From Saccharum officinarum (taxonomy: Eukaryota; Streptophyta; Magnoliopsida; Poales; Poaceae): a DNA stretch of 64,000 nt. Where the stretch lies: the NCBI GenBank assembly GCA_020631735.1, contig CM036199.1:16697955-16761954 (forward strand). Reading direction: 5' to 3'. A program made the translations under genes and the position numbers. The notes beneath the pieces are model-generated. The model was given only the letters and a program-made list of their open reading frames with translations, did no database searches and was not told the DNA's origin. Shown piece after piece: positions 24,921 through 37,769 of the stretch (positions are counted from its first letter, which is position 1; every line of letters starts with the position of its first letter).

Positions 24921-25514
24921 TGTAGTGAGTGCGATTTGCAAAAACCGCACATCACTAAAAGACTTGAAGAGCACCTCATGGCTTCTCTTAGAAGGTACTT
25001 GGACGCTACTTGATTCTACTCGGCCAAGTCTAGAAAATTCAAGACGACTTCAAAGATCAACCACGAAGAGCTCGGGGGCTTGACGGACCAGAATTCTAAG
25101 GGTTCCTCATAGGGCTGACTACCTGTCTGGGGCTTGGGCCAGCCCACGGTCTGCTTGAGGACATGAGAGAAGGTGGTGTGTACTCCAAGACATGAAGGAC
25201 AACCTAGTCAGACTCTAGGAAAGTCTAACTCTATAATTAGATTAGAACTCTTCTATAGGATCCGACTAGGACTAGATCAATGCGCTTGCCCTCTAGATTA
25301 TATAAAGAGAGGTAGGAGCACCCTCTTGTAACACAATCATACACAACAATCCAACGCAATGCAACATGCCTAACTAGAGTAGGGTATTACAATATACTAG
25401 CGGTCTGAATCAGTATAAATCGCTGTCTTTGCATTCACCATCGAGTTTGGCACTTGTCGATCACCACAAACATTGTCCCGGGTTACCCCTTGACGTGTTG
25501 CCGGTCAATGGACA
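24921..25514 (+). repeat. 3' LTR of the host Ty3 element (594 bp)
   Basis: Starts TGTAGTGAGTGCG directly after a purine-rich tract and ends GTCAATGGACA. It has a TATA box (attatataaag, about 25298-25307) followed by the tataaatcgctgtctttgcattc block typical of R/U5 in grass Ty3 LTRs. The matching 5' LTR is not in the window. Confidence 0.7.
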
Positions 25515-26444
25515 CTGATAGTGGGTTTGCTTGGGGCTACTTATACCTATCCAATTGGCTTTTCAAGGATGTTTTTTTGGGAACGACTTTTCAAGGATGT
25601 TGAAGATAATAGAAGTTAGAGGGACTTGCTACACTACATTCAAACCTCATGAGAGCATAGTGATCATTGCAAAGGTATATGAAGAGGAATTAGAGATTGA
25701 TTATTGCTTGTTTACGTCTTGTTCTAAGAGAGTTGAGTTGATCTCTTGTAAGCTTAGATTCTTAGGATCTTGAAGCCTTTGTGGTCACAGGCAATGACGC
25801 TGACCCTCTGAGCTTGTTTTGGCGACTTTGTGTGCTGAGAACGAGGAGTCGCCTTCCTTGGTGGAGAAAATCCATAGTGGACGAACCTTGGTGACCAGAA
25901 GAGTTAGGTGACAAGTGGTGTGTCCTAGTCATTTTTTGACACTTATCTTTGTTGGCGGTAGTCTTTGTGGCTTAACCAACACTGTGATCAGGGTAATTCT
26001 TAGTGACTAGGAACATGTCATATGTGAAGACATGGACTGTGGGTTACATTTTGGTAACCTACACCACGAGATAAAATTTCATTTCCAAGTCCTCTCTTAA
26101 CTTGTTATTTACCTTATACATTTAAGTTTTTGCATTGTGTTTGTTTTGTGTGGCCTTTGTTTATTCCTAGATTAACATACGCGAGTTGATAGGATTAGTT
26201 CTAAGTTGTAAAACTCTTTCTTGGTTGGATAGGGTAGAGCACACTATAGAAGCATAAGTTGACATATACTAGCTAGTTTATAGATTTCTAATATAAATCT
26301 GAGTTTGAGCTAGGTTAAGCTTTCATGTACCCAATTCAACCTTCTTTGGGCTCATGTGCCCCTATACACTTGTCAAGATGAGAGCAGGTTAAAATTTCAT
26401 TGGATCTGATTTGAATGGCAGCCTATTATAAGTTAGAGTTTGTT
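25515..26444. other. Intergenic, no gene seen
   Basis: AT-rich sequence without supported coding features. The ORF at 25531-25773 has no family resemblance that I can recognise. Confidence 0.4.
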
Positions 26445-26607
26445 GGACCCGTATCTTTTGTGGCAAGAAAGCCAACATAAAAAATTCAAGAAGCTACTAT
26501 CAAAATAAAAGGAAAGAAAAGAGTTTGGACCCGTATCTTTTGTGGCTGGAAAGCCTGACATAAAAAATTCAAGAAGTTACTATCAAAATAAAAGGAAAGA
26601 AAAAGAA
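26445..26607. repeat. 82-bp tandem duplication
   Basis: Two direct copies beginning ggacccgtatcttttgtggc, at 26445 and 26527, with a few substitutions. It ends about 60 bp before the TATA box of the dioxygenase gene, so it lies in its upstream region. Confidence 0.8.
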
Positions 26608-26667
26608 GTTCAAAATGTCGAGATAAGAACGATTGTCTGGCACGGTTAGCAAACCTGGTCAGGTGAC

Positions 26668-26676
26668 TATATATAT
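26668..26676 (+). promoter_or_regulatory. Putative TATA box of the dioxygenase gene
   Basis: tatatatat lies 131 bp upstream of ATG 26799, which would give a 5' leader of roughly 100 nt. Confidence 0.5.
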
Positions 26677-26798
26677 GTACATTTCTTGCCAAAAAAAAAA
26701 ACCCGGAAAAAAACAGACAAATACGCACGCGAGCAGAAACAAGAGTTCGCTGTCTCACTCGCCCTCGGCGCTCCGGCAACCCGCCTCAATCTCTCGCC

Positions 26799-29041
26799 AT
26801 GTCGTCCACCCCCGCCCCGACCCCGACTCCTTCCACCGCCGCCTACGACCGCCTGGTCGAGCTCCGCGCGCTGGACGCGACCTTGGCCGGTGTGCGCGGC
26901 CTTGTGGCGTCCGGGGCCACGCGCGTGCCCCGCATCTTCCGCGCCCCGGAGCCCGAGCAGCCGCCAAAGCCCAACGCTACGGGTCAACAAGAGGCGCCGC
27001 CACCGTGCATCCCGACGATCGACCTCGGCGTGGCGGACCACGAGGCGCTGGTGGATTCCCTGCGGCGCGCCGCGGCGGAGTGGGGGCTCTTCGTGGTGAC
27101 GGGCCACGGCGTGCCCGAGGAAGTGGCCGCCGCAGCGCTCGGCGCGGCGCGGGCGTTCCACGACGCGGATGGCGGGGAGGGCAGCGAGAAGGCGCGGCTC
27201 TACACGCGGGACCCGGCCAAGGCGGTCAAGTACAACTGCAACTTCGACCTGTACGAGTCGTCCGTGGCCAACTGGCGCGACACGCTCTACCTCCGCGTTG
27301 CGCCCGACCCGCCGGCCGACGGCGAGATGCCGGAGAACTGCCGGTGAGCTCTCTCTTTCTCCCGCTTACTATCTGAATGACCTTTGGTCTTGACTATCGA
27401 CGCGTGGTAGTTTCCTTCACACGACAAATAAATCTTTATATCAGTGAAGTAGATGAACATGCCCACTTAAAATGAAATTGTTCATTTGTTCTTCTGGTGG
27501 CCGTGCTGAAGAAGCACGTATTTCGCTGAGAGGAAAATGGCCACTCAAATTGTTGTGTTGTGAAAGTTATAAATTTGCAGATGGCACTGATGTATACGCT
27601 TTTTACGCATGTTTTCTTCACAGAAAGTGAGAAACTTCCTATTTCTGTTCTAGTATCTATCTGTGGTTAAAGGCTGGACAACACTTTCCAACATCAGTAT
27701 ATGAACTTACTATTGACATGCCTATCCTTATGTTTACTTTTGTCCCAATTCTGACTTAAACTACCGAGTGAGGCAAATTAGACTGGCTACGACCTCTGAA
27801 CACCAGTTGAGAACTGCCATATGGCGCTCGATCCTCGGGCAGTCACTGAGCTACCAGATAAGGGCTGTCACCATTGTCTAAATTTCTCATTTTCTTCTTT
27901 TCACATGCACAGAATTTCAATAGCACAACGTTATATGTTTTCATGCTGGTGGTAGTGGTATACTGGTATCTCTGTTTTCTGAAAGGTCAGCAGCAGCTTT
28001 GACGACCAGTATTACCTTAAGCAGGAACCAAGGTATCCGTCAAATATTTCTGCTTATAGTTATTTTTTTTGAAGGTCACCGGGGGGGAGAGGATCCCCAC
28101 CTCAAGTGGCAACAGGTTGTGTACTGGCAATTCCATTTGCATGGAGCTTATGTTGGTTCTGACGATTGCTTATGAGTTCAGTTCAGTTCAGCTTTGTGGC
28201 AACGCACTTTTTCTGTCTGCATCGTGGACTGAAAAAACTTCAGATATCTATATGTCCATTGCTAATACTGACCAACCATGGACCAAACTAATACTCGACA
28301 CAGAAAATTACTTGATAGTGAAAGGCTACCTGCGTGTGTTGATTTTTCAGGGAAGCATTCTTTGACTACGCCAAGCATACCAAGATTTTACTGGATACAT
28401 TGTACCGGTTGCTATCAGAGGCTCTTGGTCTAAACCCGAGCTACCTAATTGATACTGAGTGCAACTGAAGTCAGATGATACTGTTTCACTACTACCCTCC
28501 ATGCCCAGAACCCGAGGTCGCCATCGGAACAACCTAGCATTCCGACACCGGTTTCCTCACCGTCCTTCTCCAGGATGAGATCGGTGGCCTGCAGGTCCTC
28601 CATGACGACCAGTGGATCGACGTCCCACCAACGCCTGGAGCGTTCATTGTGAACATCGGCGATCTCATGCAGGTACATACATATGTTCACTCATGCTTCG
28701 TCGCTGAGATTCCGATCGACTGTAAATTGTAACAACCAGAGACCTAGCTAATCATTGTTTTCAGAGCTCATTTTGTTGAATACGTGTATCTGCAGATGAT
28801 GTCAAACGACAAGTTCAGAAGCGCCGAGCACAGAGTGGTGGCAAAGAAGGCTGGACCGAGGGTCTCCATTGCATGTTTCACCAGCCATTCAGACTCCACA
28901 AGGATGTATGGCCCTATCAAGGAGCTGTTGTCCGATGAGTGCCCACCGTTGTACAAGGAAACACTTGCCAGAGATTACATTGCGCACTACTACTCCGTCG
29001 GTCTAGGTCGCAAAAAGGCTATTTACGATTTCTGGCTATAG
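26799..29041 (+). pseudogene. 2-oxoglutarate/Fe(II)-dependent dioxygenase, two nonsense codons
   Basis: Three exons with clean GT-AG junctions: 26799-27343, 28351-28672 and 28796-29041. They sum to 371 codons including the stop, the usual length. Exon 1 has the DIOX_N region (CIPTIDLG, GLFVVTGHGVPEE). Exon 2 has HYYPPCP, the HxD iron ligands (HSD, 28538-28546) and DEIGGLQVL. Exon 3 has the distal His (SAEHRVV, His codon 28829) and the RxS 2-oxoglutarate clamp (PRVS, Arg codon 28859). It resembles the plant '1-aminocyclopropane-1-carboxylate oxidase homolog' group, which also contains the maize BX6 oxygenase; the substrate cannot be inferred. In-frame TGA (28466-28468) and TAG (28535-28537) in exon 2 would truncate the protein before the iron site. 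Frame and splice sites are otherwise intact, so inactivation looks recent, or one or both stops are sequence errors. Confidence 0.9.
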
Positions 29042-31725
29042 TGGTTCTGCAACTAAATTACGAGTTCTGCTTCTCTGAAGTCTGAACTATATGCCTCCTT
29101 TGTTACAATATATGAATTAAAGGCATTGAGGATCATCCTATATGCCCATACGCTATATTACGAAATAATGGAAATGGAGCAGTGACAATACTGGGTATTC
29201 CTTCATCCAGTAATCATAGACTTATATATTTGACCAAGGAAAAAAAGAATTTTTACAAAATTTTGATCAACAATTAGTCAAATTATATGCAAGTTCAGAG
29301 CATAAAACTTCCATAATGGATTTATGTTCAAAGGTAAAAATGACCGACTTTGGACAACCAGACAAACCAAATTGGACTACAAACAAAACAAGTATCAGGT
29401 TGCTAGTAATAAGAAGCGTTGAGGGCTAGACTCAAGCTACATTCAGATTGTAGGGGTTAACTTTTTCAAGGTATGAACTTTGGAAGTGTTGTCACGGTAT
29501 GATGCTAAATGGCTTATTGCGGACTCATGTTGCTATAGTTGTGTGCTTTCTAGCCTAGCACTGTAATTATGTAATATAATGTGGTTCTGTAAGCGGTGAG
29601 CCATGATGATTTAACACTCCCTGGTAGGGCTTATTTAGACAAACCCATTCCATATGTGGATTGGAGATTTAGATTGGACTAGTAGCGATTCAAGGTTATA
29701 TAATAATGTGGTTGTGCAGGGTCAGGAAGATATTACATTATTTTAGTTATTTGGATGAATCAATTTCCTGTGTGGAGTGTAGTGGAGCAGAAGAGATTCA
29801 GGAGGGAATTAATTTGGTCTCCAATCCACGTGTATAGGAAGGGAATATGTGAAAATATCCGGTTGTTCAAGAGCGGTGGGATTGAATTCAGCTTCTAAAT
29901 GGTTCACACAAATAAAACTTCTTTCTAGCCAAATTCACCCATTTGTTGACAAAGTTTAACTACCTAACGCAAAAAAGAAAATTTTGCAGGTTAGGTTCCA
30001 GTTCTAGTCTACCATGAAAATTCCAAGGAAATGAACTTGCAAGAATGTAAATACTACCAGGTAAATATGAAAAGTAAAGAGATGATTGGAGGATTTCAGG
30101 ATTGGCGGACTCCAAACCAAGCATAACTTCCTCTTGGGTATGCCACAAATCACTTTCTTGGAAGCTCACCAAGAACTAACACCACCAAGCCATTCAGGTG
30201 ACACCGATCACCGAGAATAACAAGTAATGGCTCTCATTTGACCTAGCTGAGCCAAAGGGAATAGGTGAATACACACCAGATACTTTTTAAGCATTAATTA
30301 AGCCCTTAATCTTCACTTAAAAATTTGCAAAATGACTCTTGTGTCCGTCTCTTGCTCTTGATCTCGAATTATATTATGAACTGTTCTTGGGAGAGCTCAT
30401 GTGAATGAGTTGAGTTGAAGGGGGTATTACTAGCATTGGAGATACACCTGGGAAGTATCCACGCATTGGTTATTCTGGTGACATTTAGCACCACTTGATT
30501 AAAAAAGAAAACCTTAGCACCGGAATATCATTGCATTCAATTTTGCCACATCTGACATCAAATCATTATTGTACGTCTTTGTTCAGTCATAAATTTGCCT
30601 GGCATGATTGACCTCATCAAGAAAGGTTAATTCTGCAAGCAATTACAAAAAAAAACAATAATATGAAATTGCTCACAAGTTGGGATTTTCACAAAACTAT
30701 TTTATGATAGATAATTTAAGTAAAATAAAAGGAGTCCATGGAGGTGGTGGCTAGTTACATGAAAGCGTTTTCCAAGGGTTGTGGAAATCTAGGGGAAACC
30801 CACAAATTGGGCTTGGGCAAGAACACAAACATATGGCCAGATATGGTCCAAATTGTTACATAGCACATTGTTTTGATGACAGAAGGTTTCGTGATAAATC
30901 ATAATCTATGAATAGAACCAAAACAAATAAATCATCCTTAGCTTTCCAATGCAATAAAGAACATCGATCTGGATTGGACTCCATATAAAGAAGTTATGTT
31001 ATTGAATTGTGGTCTTATCTCCTGAACCAAAACCAAACTCTGGCTCTTGTTGCCGGTCCTTAACTCAACTAATCCGACCGCCAAAATAGAATGTAATAAC
31101 AACTTCCATGTCTAACACCATAGCTATAGGGCTTAATCTAATGAGTTCCACATGTTTTGCAAGGAATATAAATGATTTGGTGTGCAAATACCATTCATGG
31201 TAGAGGAGCAGCAACAACCCATATAAATCCAGGGATCAGTGATACATAAAAATAGGGGCTTATCCAGATACCTCAACATGATACCAAGAAAGGGACAAAG
31301 GTGACTTTGGACATGGTACAAGACCAGATCAAATCACATATTTTACTCCACCATGTCTAAGAGCTCATTGAGACAAATGAATTGGACTTTGGTTTACCCA
31401 ATTTGGAGTTTGGATGCGCAAAAGTCATGCCTTTCAATAGACTGCGACATGGGATGGACTTAGGAGGGGTTGGCCGACCCAAACCCTATGGCAAATTAAT
31501 CTGAAATTTGGCATAAAGATTCCTTACTCATCATAAGGCCCAAAGAAAGTATGTTGACCAACCTAGTCAAGACATGACTCGTATGACCACCACAGACCCC
31601 AATAACCGTAAACCAACCTCTGGAGAAAATGCCATATGTTGATCAAGGCAGTAGAACAAAGGGCCACCAAACCTCCCCTAAGTCAGTCGACCTAGCCTCA
31701 CCACCAACCAATGTGCCACTTTTCC
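29042..31725. other. Intergenic, no gene recognised
   Basis: AT-rich sequence with short incidental ORFs. About 29625-29890 has MITE-like character: gtggattggag near 29657 is nearly the inverse of ctccaatccacg near 29819. I could not define exact ends. Nothing else is identifiable. Confidence 0.4.
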
Positions 31726-34700
31726 TACAAGTATCCCTGCTACAAGCACTGCCATTTGAAGGATATAAATTATGAAGCATCCCACTTCATATTAAAAACA
31801 AAGAGGAGGTACCATCCAAGGCAAAGCCCTATCACCATACCACTTAGAAAATAGGATGAGAGGACAGGTGAGAGTTGGGGAGGAGCCAAAACTATGGACT
31901 TATCTTCCACCTTGTAGCTTGGCAGATATAGCTCTACTTTGAGTGACATCTGGATTGGTACTCTTGCGTCTATGCTTTTGATTGATTTAGTTCAGTTCTT
32001 ATTTTAGGTTACTTACTTAAATGTTCTCCCCGTGCATCGAGTGCTCTAATCTGGACAGCTTATATATATAACAATACTATCTCAGTTGAAAAAGGGTTTA
32101 TACAAGGACAAAAAGGGGCCCTTGCCGACAGAATATGAACTGTATCTGTCTTTACACTTGCAATTTCTCATTCATATACCCCTATATTTGCCAAGGCAGC
32201 TTAGCCCCACCCCACAATGTAGATACAGTGAGAAAGACGAGCAGCGACAGGGATCCATGACCACGACCATGACCATGCAAGGTTGACGTTGACACATTAA
32301 TAAATCGATTTGTATTGACTCAGATCCTTTGGTATTTTATTTTCCTCACAACGACGTATGGAATATGAAGTAAAATGAAATCAATCACAGCGGAGACACA
32401 CAATTTAACGTGGAAAACCCCTCCAATGCGAAGGGGAAAAACCACGGGCACCAGCCAACAACAATCTCACTATCTCAAGAGTTTTGGGTTACACGCCTAT
32501 GGCGGCTTACAAGAGAATCAAGTCTCCATGAAACCCTAGCAAGGGTATATGTACCGTACCGCGGGGGGCTCTGCCCCCCGCACCCTCCGGCTTCTACGGG
32601 CCTCCGCTTCGCTCCGTCAGATGCCCGGCCTATATCCTGGAGTGAATTTGGAACAACTCCAACAAGTATCCCTGCTACAAGCACTGCCATTTGAAGGATA
32701 TAAATTGTGAGCATCCCACTTCATATTAAAAACAGAGAGGAGGTACCATCCAAGGCAAAGCCCTATCACCATACCACTTAGAAAATAGGATGAGAGGACA
32801 GGTGAGAGTTGGGGAGGAGCCAAAACTATGGACTTATCTTCCACCTTGTAGCTTGGCAGATATAGCTCTACTTTGAGTGACATATGGATTGGTACTCTTG
32901 CGTCTATGCTTTTGATTGATTTAGTTCAGTTCTTATTTTAGGTTACTTACTTAAATGTTCTCCCCGCGCATCGAGTGCTCTAATCTGGAAAGCTTATATA
33001 TATAACAATACTATCTCAGTTGATAAAAGGGTTTATACAAGGACAAAAAAGGGGCCCCTTGCCGATAGAATATGAACTGTATCTGTCTTTACACTTGCAA
33101 TTTCTCATTCATATACCCCTATATTTGCCAAGGCAGCTTAGCCCCACCCCACAATGTAGATACGGTGAGAAAGACGAGCAGCGACAGGGATCCATGACCA
33201 TGACCATGCAAGGTTGACGTTGACGCATTAATAAATCGATTTGTATTGACTCAGATCCTTTGGTATTTTATTTTCCTCACAACGACATATGGAATATGAA
33301 GTAAAACGAAATCAATCACAGTGGAGACACACGATTTAACGTGGAAAACCCCTCCAATGCGAAGGGGAAAAACCACGGGCACCAGCCAGCAACAATCTCA
33401 CTATCTCAAGAGTTTTGGGTTACACGCCTGTGGCGGCTTACAAGAGAATCAAGTCTCTATGAAACCCTAGCAAGGGTATATGTACAGTACCGCGGGGGGC
33501 TCCGCCCCCCCCGCACCCTCCGGCCCAGCCTTCGGCTTCTACGGGCCTCCGCTTCGTTCCGTCAGAAGCCCGACCTATAACCTGGAGTGAATTTGGAACA
33601 ACTCCAACAAGTATCTCTGCTACAAGCACTGCCATTTGAAGTATATAAATTGTGAGCATCCCACTTCATATTAAAAAACAGAGAGGAGGTACCATCGAAG
33701 GCAAAGCCCTATCACCATACCACTTAGAAAATAGGATGAGAGGACAGGTGAGAGTTGGGGAGGAGCCAAAACTATGGACTTATCTTCCACCTTGTAGCTT
33801 GGCAGATATAGCTCTACTTTGAGTGACATCTGGATTGGTACTCTTGCGTCTATGCTTTTGATTGATTTAGATCAGTTCTTATTTTAGGTTACTTAAATGT
33901 TCTCCCCGCGCATCGAGTGCTCTAATCTGGACAGCTTATATATATAACAATACTATCTCAGTTGAAAAAAGGGTTTATACAAGGACAAAAAAGGGGCCCC
34001 TTGCCGACAGAATATGAACTGTATCTGTCTTTACACTTGCAATTTCTCATTCATATACCCCTATATTTGCCAAGGCAGCTTAGCCCCACCCCACAATGTA
34101 GATATGGTGAGAAAGACGAGCAGCGACAGGGATCCATGACCATGACCATGACCATGCAAGGTTGACGTTGACGCATTAATAAATCAATTTGTATTGACTC
34201 AGATCCTTTGGTATTTTATTTTCCTCACAACGACATATGGAATATGAAGTAAAACGAAATCAATCACAGCGGAGACACACGATTTAACGTGGAAAACCCT
34301 TCCAATGCGAAGGGGAAAAACCACGGGCACCAGCCAGCAACAATCTCACTATTTCAAGAGTTTTGGGTTACACGCCTGTGGCGGCTTACAAGAGAATCAA
34401 GTCTCCATGAAACCCTAGCAAGGGTATATGTACCGTACCGCGGGGGGCTCCGCCCCCCCGCACCCTCCGGCCCAGCCTTCGGCTTCTACGGACCTCCGCT
34501 TCGCTCCGTCAGAAGCCCGACCTATAACCTGGAGTGAATTTGGAACAACTCCAACAAGTATCTTTGCTACATGCACTGCCATTTGAAGTATATAAATTGT
34601 GAGCATCCCACTTCATATTAAAAAACAGAGAGGAGGTACCATCCAAGGCAAAGCCCTATCACCATACCACTTAGAAAATAGGATGAGAGGACAGGTGAGA

Positions 34701-37700
34701 GTTGGGGAGGAGCCAAAACTATGGACTTATCTTCCACCTTGTAGCTTGGCAGATATAGCTCTACTTTGAGTGACATCTGGATTGGTACTCTTGCGTCTAT
34801 GCTTTTGATTGATTTAGTTCAGTTCTTATTTTAGGTTACTTACTTAAATGTTCTCCCCACGCATCGAGTGCTCTAATCTGGACAGCTTATATATATAACA
34901 ATACTATCTCAGTTGAAAAAAGGGTTTATACAAGGACAAAAAAGGGGCCCCTTGCCGACAGAATATGAACTGTATCTATCTTTACACTTGCAATTTCTCA
35001 TTCATATACCCCTATATTTGCCAAGGCAGCTTAGCCCCACCCCACAATGTAGATACGGTGAGAAAGACGAGCAGCGACAGGGATCCATGACCACGACCAT
35101 GACCATGCAAGGTTGACGTTGACACATTAATAAATCGATTTGTATTGACTCAGATCCTTTGGTATTTTATTTTCCTCACAACGACGTATGGAATACGAAG
35201 TAAAATGAAATCAATCACAGCGGAGACACACGATTTAACGTGGAAAACCCCTCCAATGTGAAGGGGAAAAACCACGGGCACCAGCCAGCAACAATCTCAC
35301 TATCTCAAGAGTTTTGGGTTACACGCCTATGGCGGCTTACAAGAGAATCAAGTCTCCATGAAACCCTAGCAAGGGTATATGTACCGTACCGCGGGGGGCT
35401 TCGCCCTCCCGCACCCTCCGGCTTCTACGGGCCTCCGCTTCGCTCCGCCAGAAGCCCGGCCTATATCCTGGAGTGAATCTAGAACAACTCCAACAAGTAT
35501 CCCTGCTACAAGCACTGCCATTTGAAGGATATAAATTGTGAGCATCCCACTTCATATTAAAAAACAGAGAGGAGGTACCATCCAAGGCAAAGCCCTATCA
35601 CCATACCACTTAGAAAATAGGATGAGAGGACAAGTGAGAGATGGGGAGGAGCCAAAACTATGGACTTATCAACCTTGTAGCTTGGCAGATATAGCTCTAC
35701 TTTGAGTGACATCTGGATTGGTACTCTTGCGTCTATGCTTTTGATTGATTTAGTTCAGTTCTTATTTTAGGTTACTTACTTAAATGTTCTCCCCGCGCAT
35801 CGAGTGCTCTAATCTGGATAGCTCATATATATAACAATACTATCTCAGTTGAAAAAAGGGTTTATACAAGGACAAAAAAAGGGGCCCCTTGCCGACCAAA
35901 TATGAACTGTATCTGTCTTTACACTTGCAATTTCTCATTCATATACCCCTATATTTGCCAAGGCAGCTTAGCCCCACCCCACAATGTAGATACGATGAGA
36001 AAGACGAGCAGCGACAGGGATCCATGACCACGACCATGACCATGCAAGGTTGACGTTGACACATTAATAAATCGATTTGTATTGACTCAAATCCTTTGGT
36101 ATTTTATTTTCCTCACAACGACGTATGAAATATGAAGTAAAATGAAATCAATCACAGCGGAGACACATGATTTAACGTGGAAAACCCCTCCAATGCGAAG
36201 GGGAAAAACCACGGGCACCAGCCAGCAACAATCTCACTATCTCAAGAGTTTTGGGTTACACGCCTATGGCGACTTACAAGAGAATCAAGTCTCCATGAAA
36301 CCCTAGCAAGGGTATATGTACCGTACCGCGGGGGGCTCCGCCCCCCAGCACCCTCCAGCTTCTACGGGCCTCCGCTTCGCTCCGTCAGAAGCCCGACCTA
36401 TATCCTAGAGTGAATTTGGAACAACTTCAACAAGTATCCCCGCTACAAGCACTCCCATTTGAAGGATATAAATTGTGAGCATCCCACTTCATATTAAAAA
36501 ACAGAGAGGAGGTACCATCCAAGGCAAAGCCCTATCACCATACCACTTAGAAAATAGGATGAGAGGACAGGTGAGAGTTGGGGAGGAGCCAAAACTATGG
36601 ACTTATCTTCCACCTTGTAGCTTGGCAGATATAGCTCTACTTTGAGTGACATCTGGATTGGTACTCTTGCGTCTATGCTTTTGATTGATGTAGTTCAGTT
36701 CTTATTTTAGGTTACTTACTTAAATGTTCTCCCCGCGCATCGAGTGCTCTAATCTGGACAGCTTATATATATAACAATACTATCTCAGTTGAAAAAAGGG
36801 TTTATACAAGGACAAAAAAGGGGCCCCTTGCCGACAGAATATGAACTGTATCTATCTTTACACTTGCAATTTCTCATTCATATACCCCTATATTTGCCAA
36901 GGCAGCTTAGCCCCACCCCACAATGTAGATACGGTGAGAAAGACGAGCAGCGACAGGGATCCATGACCACGACCATGACCATGCAAGGTTGACGTTGACA
37001 CATTAATAAATCGATTTGTATTGACTCAGATCCTTTGGTATTTTATTTTCCTCACAACGACGTATGGAATATGAAGGAAAATGAAATCAATCACAGCGGA
37101 GACACACGATTTAACGTGGAAAACCCCTCCAATGCGAAGGGGAAAAACCACGGGCACCAGCCAGCAACAATCTCACTATCTCAAGAGTTTTGGGTTACAC
37201 GCCTATGGCGGCTTACAAGAGAATAAAGTCTCCATGAAACCCTAGCAAGGGTATATGTACCGTACCGCGGGGGGCTCCGCCCCCCCGCACCCTCCGGCTT
37301 CTACGGGCCTCCGCTTCGCTCCGTCAGAAGCCCGGCCTATATCCTAGAGTGAATTTGGAACAACTCCAACAAGTATCCCTGCTACAAGCACTGCCATTTG
37401 AAGGATATAAATTGTGAGCATCCCACTTCATATTAAAAAACAGAGAGGAGGTACCATCCAAGGCAAAGCCCTATCACCATACCACTTAGAAAATAGGATG
37501 AGAGGACAGGTGAGAGTTGGGGAGGAGCCAAAACTATGGACTTATCTTCCACCTTGTAGCTTGGCAGATATAGCTCTACTTTGAGTGACATCTGGATTGG
37601 TACTCTTGCGTCTATGCTTTTGATTGATTTAGTTCAGTTCTTATTTTAGGTTACTTACTTAAATGTTCTCCCCGCGCATCGAGTGCTCTAATCTGGACAC

Positions 37701-37769
37701 CTTACATATATAACAATACTATCTCAGTTGAAAATAGGGTTTATACAAGGACAAAAAGGGGCCCCTTGC
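31726..37769. repeat. Tandem array, ~940-bp unit, about 6.4 copies
   Basis: The landmark ggtaccatc recurs at 31808, 32742, 33688, 34635, 35574, 36511 and 37450, a period of 934-947 bp. Each full unit has a tatatatataacaat AT block, a ccatgaccatgacc microsatellite that varies between copies, a cgtggaaaacccc...gggaaaaaccacgg segment, a G/C hairpin and a second hairpin. Copies differ by scattered substitutions and small indels. The last copy is cut at 37769 by the minus-strand chromovirus LTR. Short ORFs of about 60-80 aa recur because the DNA is repeated; I see no sign that they are genes. Confidence 0.95.
32561..32581. other. G/C hairpin of the array unit (first copy)
   Basis: Arms GCGGGGGGC and GCCCCCCGC with a 3-nt loop. 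Equivalent hairpins start at about 33492, 34440, 35391 (degenerate), 36328 and 37267. Directly downstream, GGCTTCTACGG pairs with CCGT(C)AGAAGCC to form a second stem in most units. Confidence 0.75.

Larger units (their letters stand above)
4430..25514 (+). mobile_element. Remnant Ty3-type retrotransposon with antisense gene
   Basis: The 3' LTR (24921-25514) and its polypurine tract are on the plus strand, while a spliced Transposase_28-type gene runs on the minus strand inside it (23677 down to 4654). Tat-lineage plant elements such as Grande and RIRE2 are known to carry additional antisense ORFs, and I infer this lineage. No 5' LTR, gag or pol is visible on the left, so the element is truncated near 4430. 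Three nested solo-LTR insertion events (four LTRs) account for most of the span. Confidence 0.6.

Noticed and set aside
26633..27393. 247-aa and 164-aa ORFs overlapping the dioxygenase first exon
   Set aside because: Other-frame shadows of a GC-rich exon. The frame from ATG 26799 carries the family motifs and matches the splice phases.
28069..28365. 98-aa ORF before dioxygenase exon 2
   Set aside because: Lies in intron 1; the splice acceptor tttttcag at 28350 fits the coding phase better.
32086..36992. Repeated ORFs of about 65-95 aa in every ~940-bp unit
   Set aside because: They recur because the DNA is tandemly repeated. Ends vary with indels, there are no domains, and the reading frames are not preferentially preserved.
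31726..37769. Tandem Helitrons
   Set aside because: The G/C hairpin looked like a Helitron 3' hairpin, but no CTRR end follows it and no TC start was found at a matching distance.
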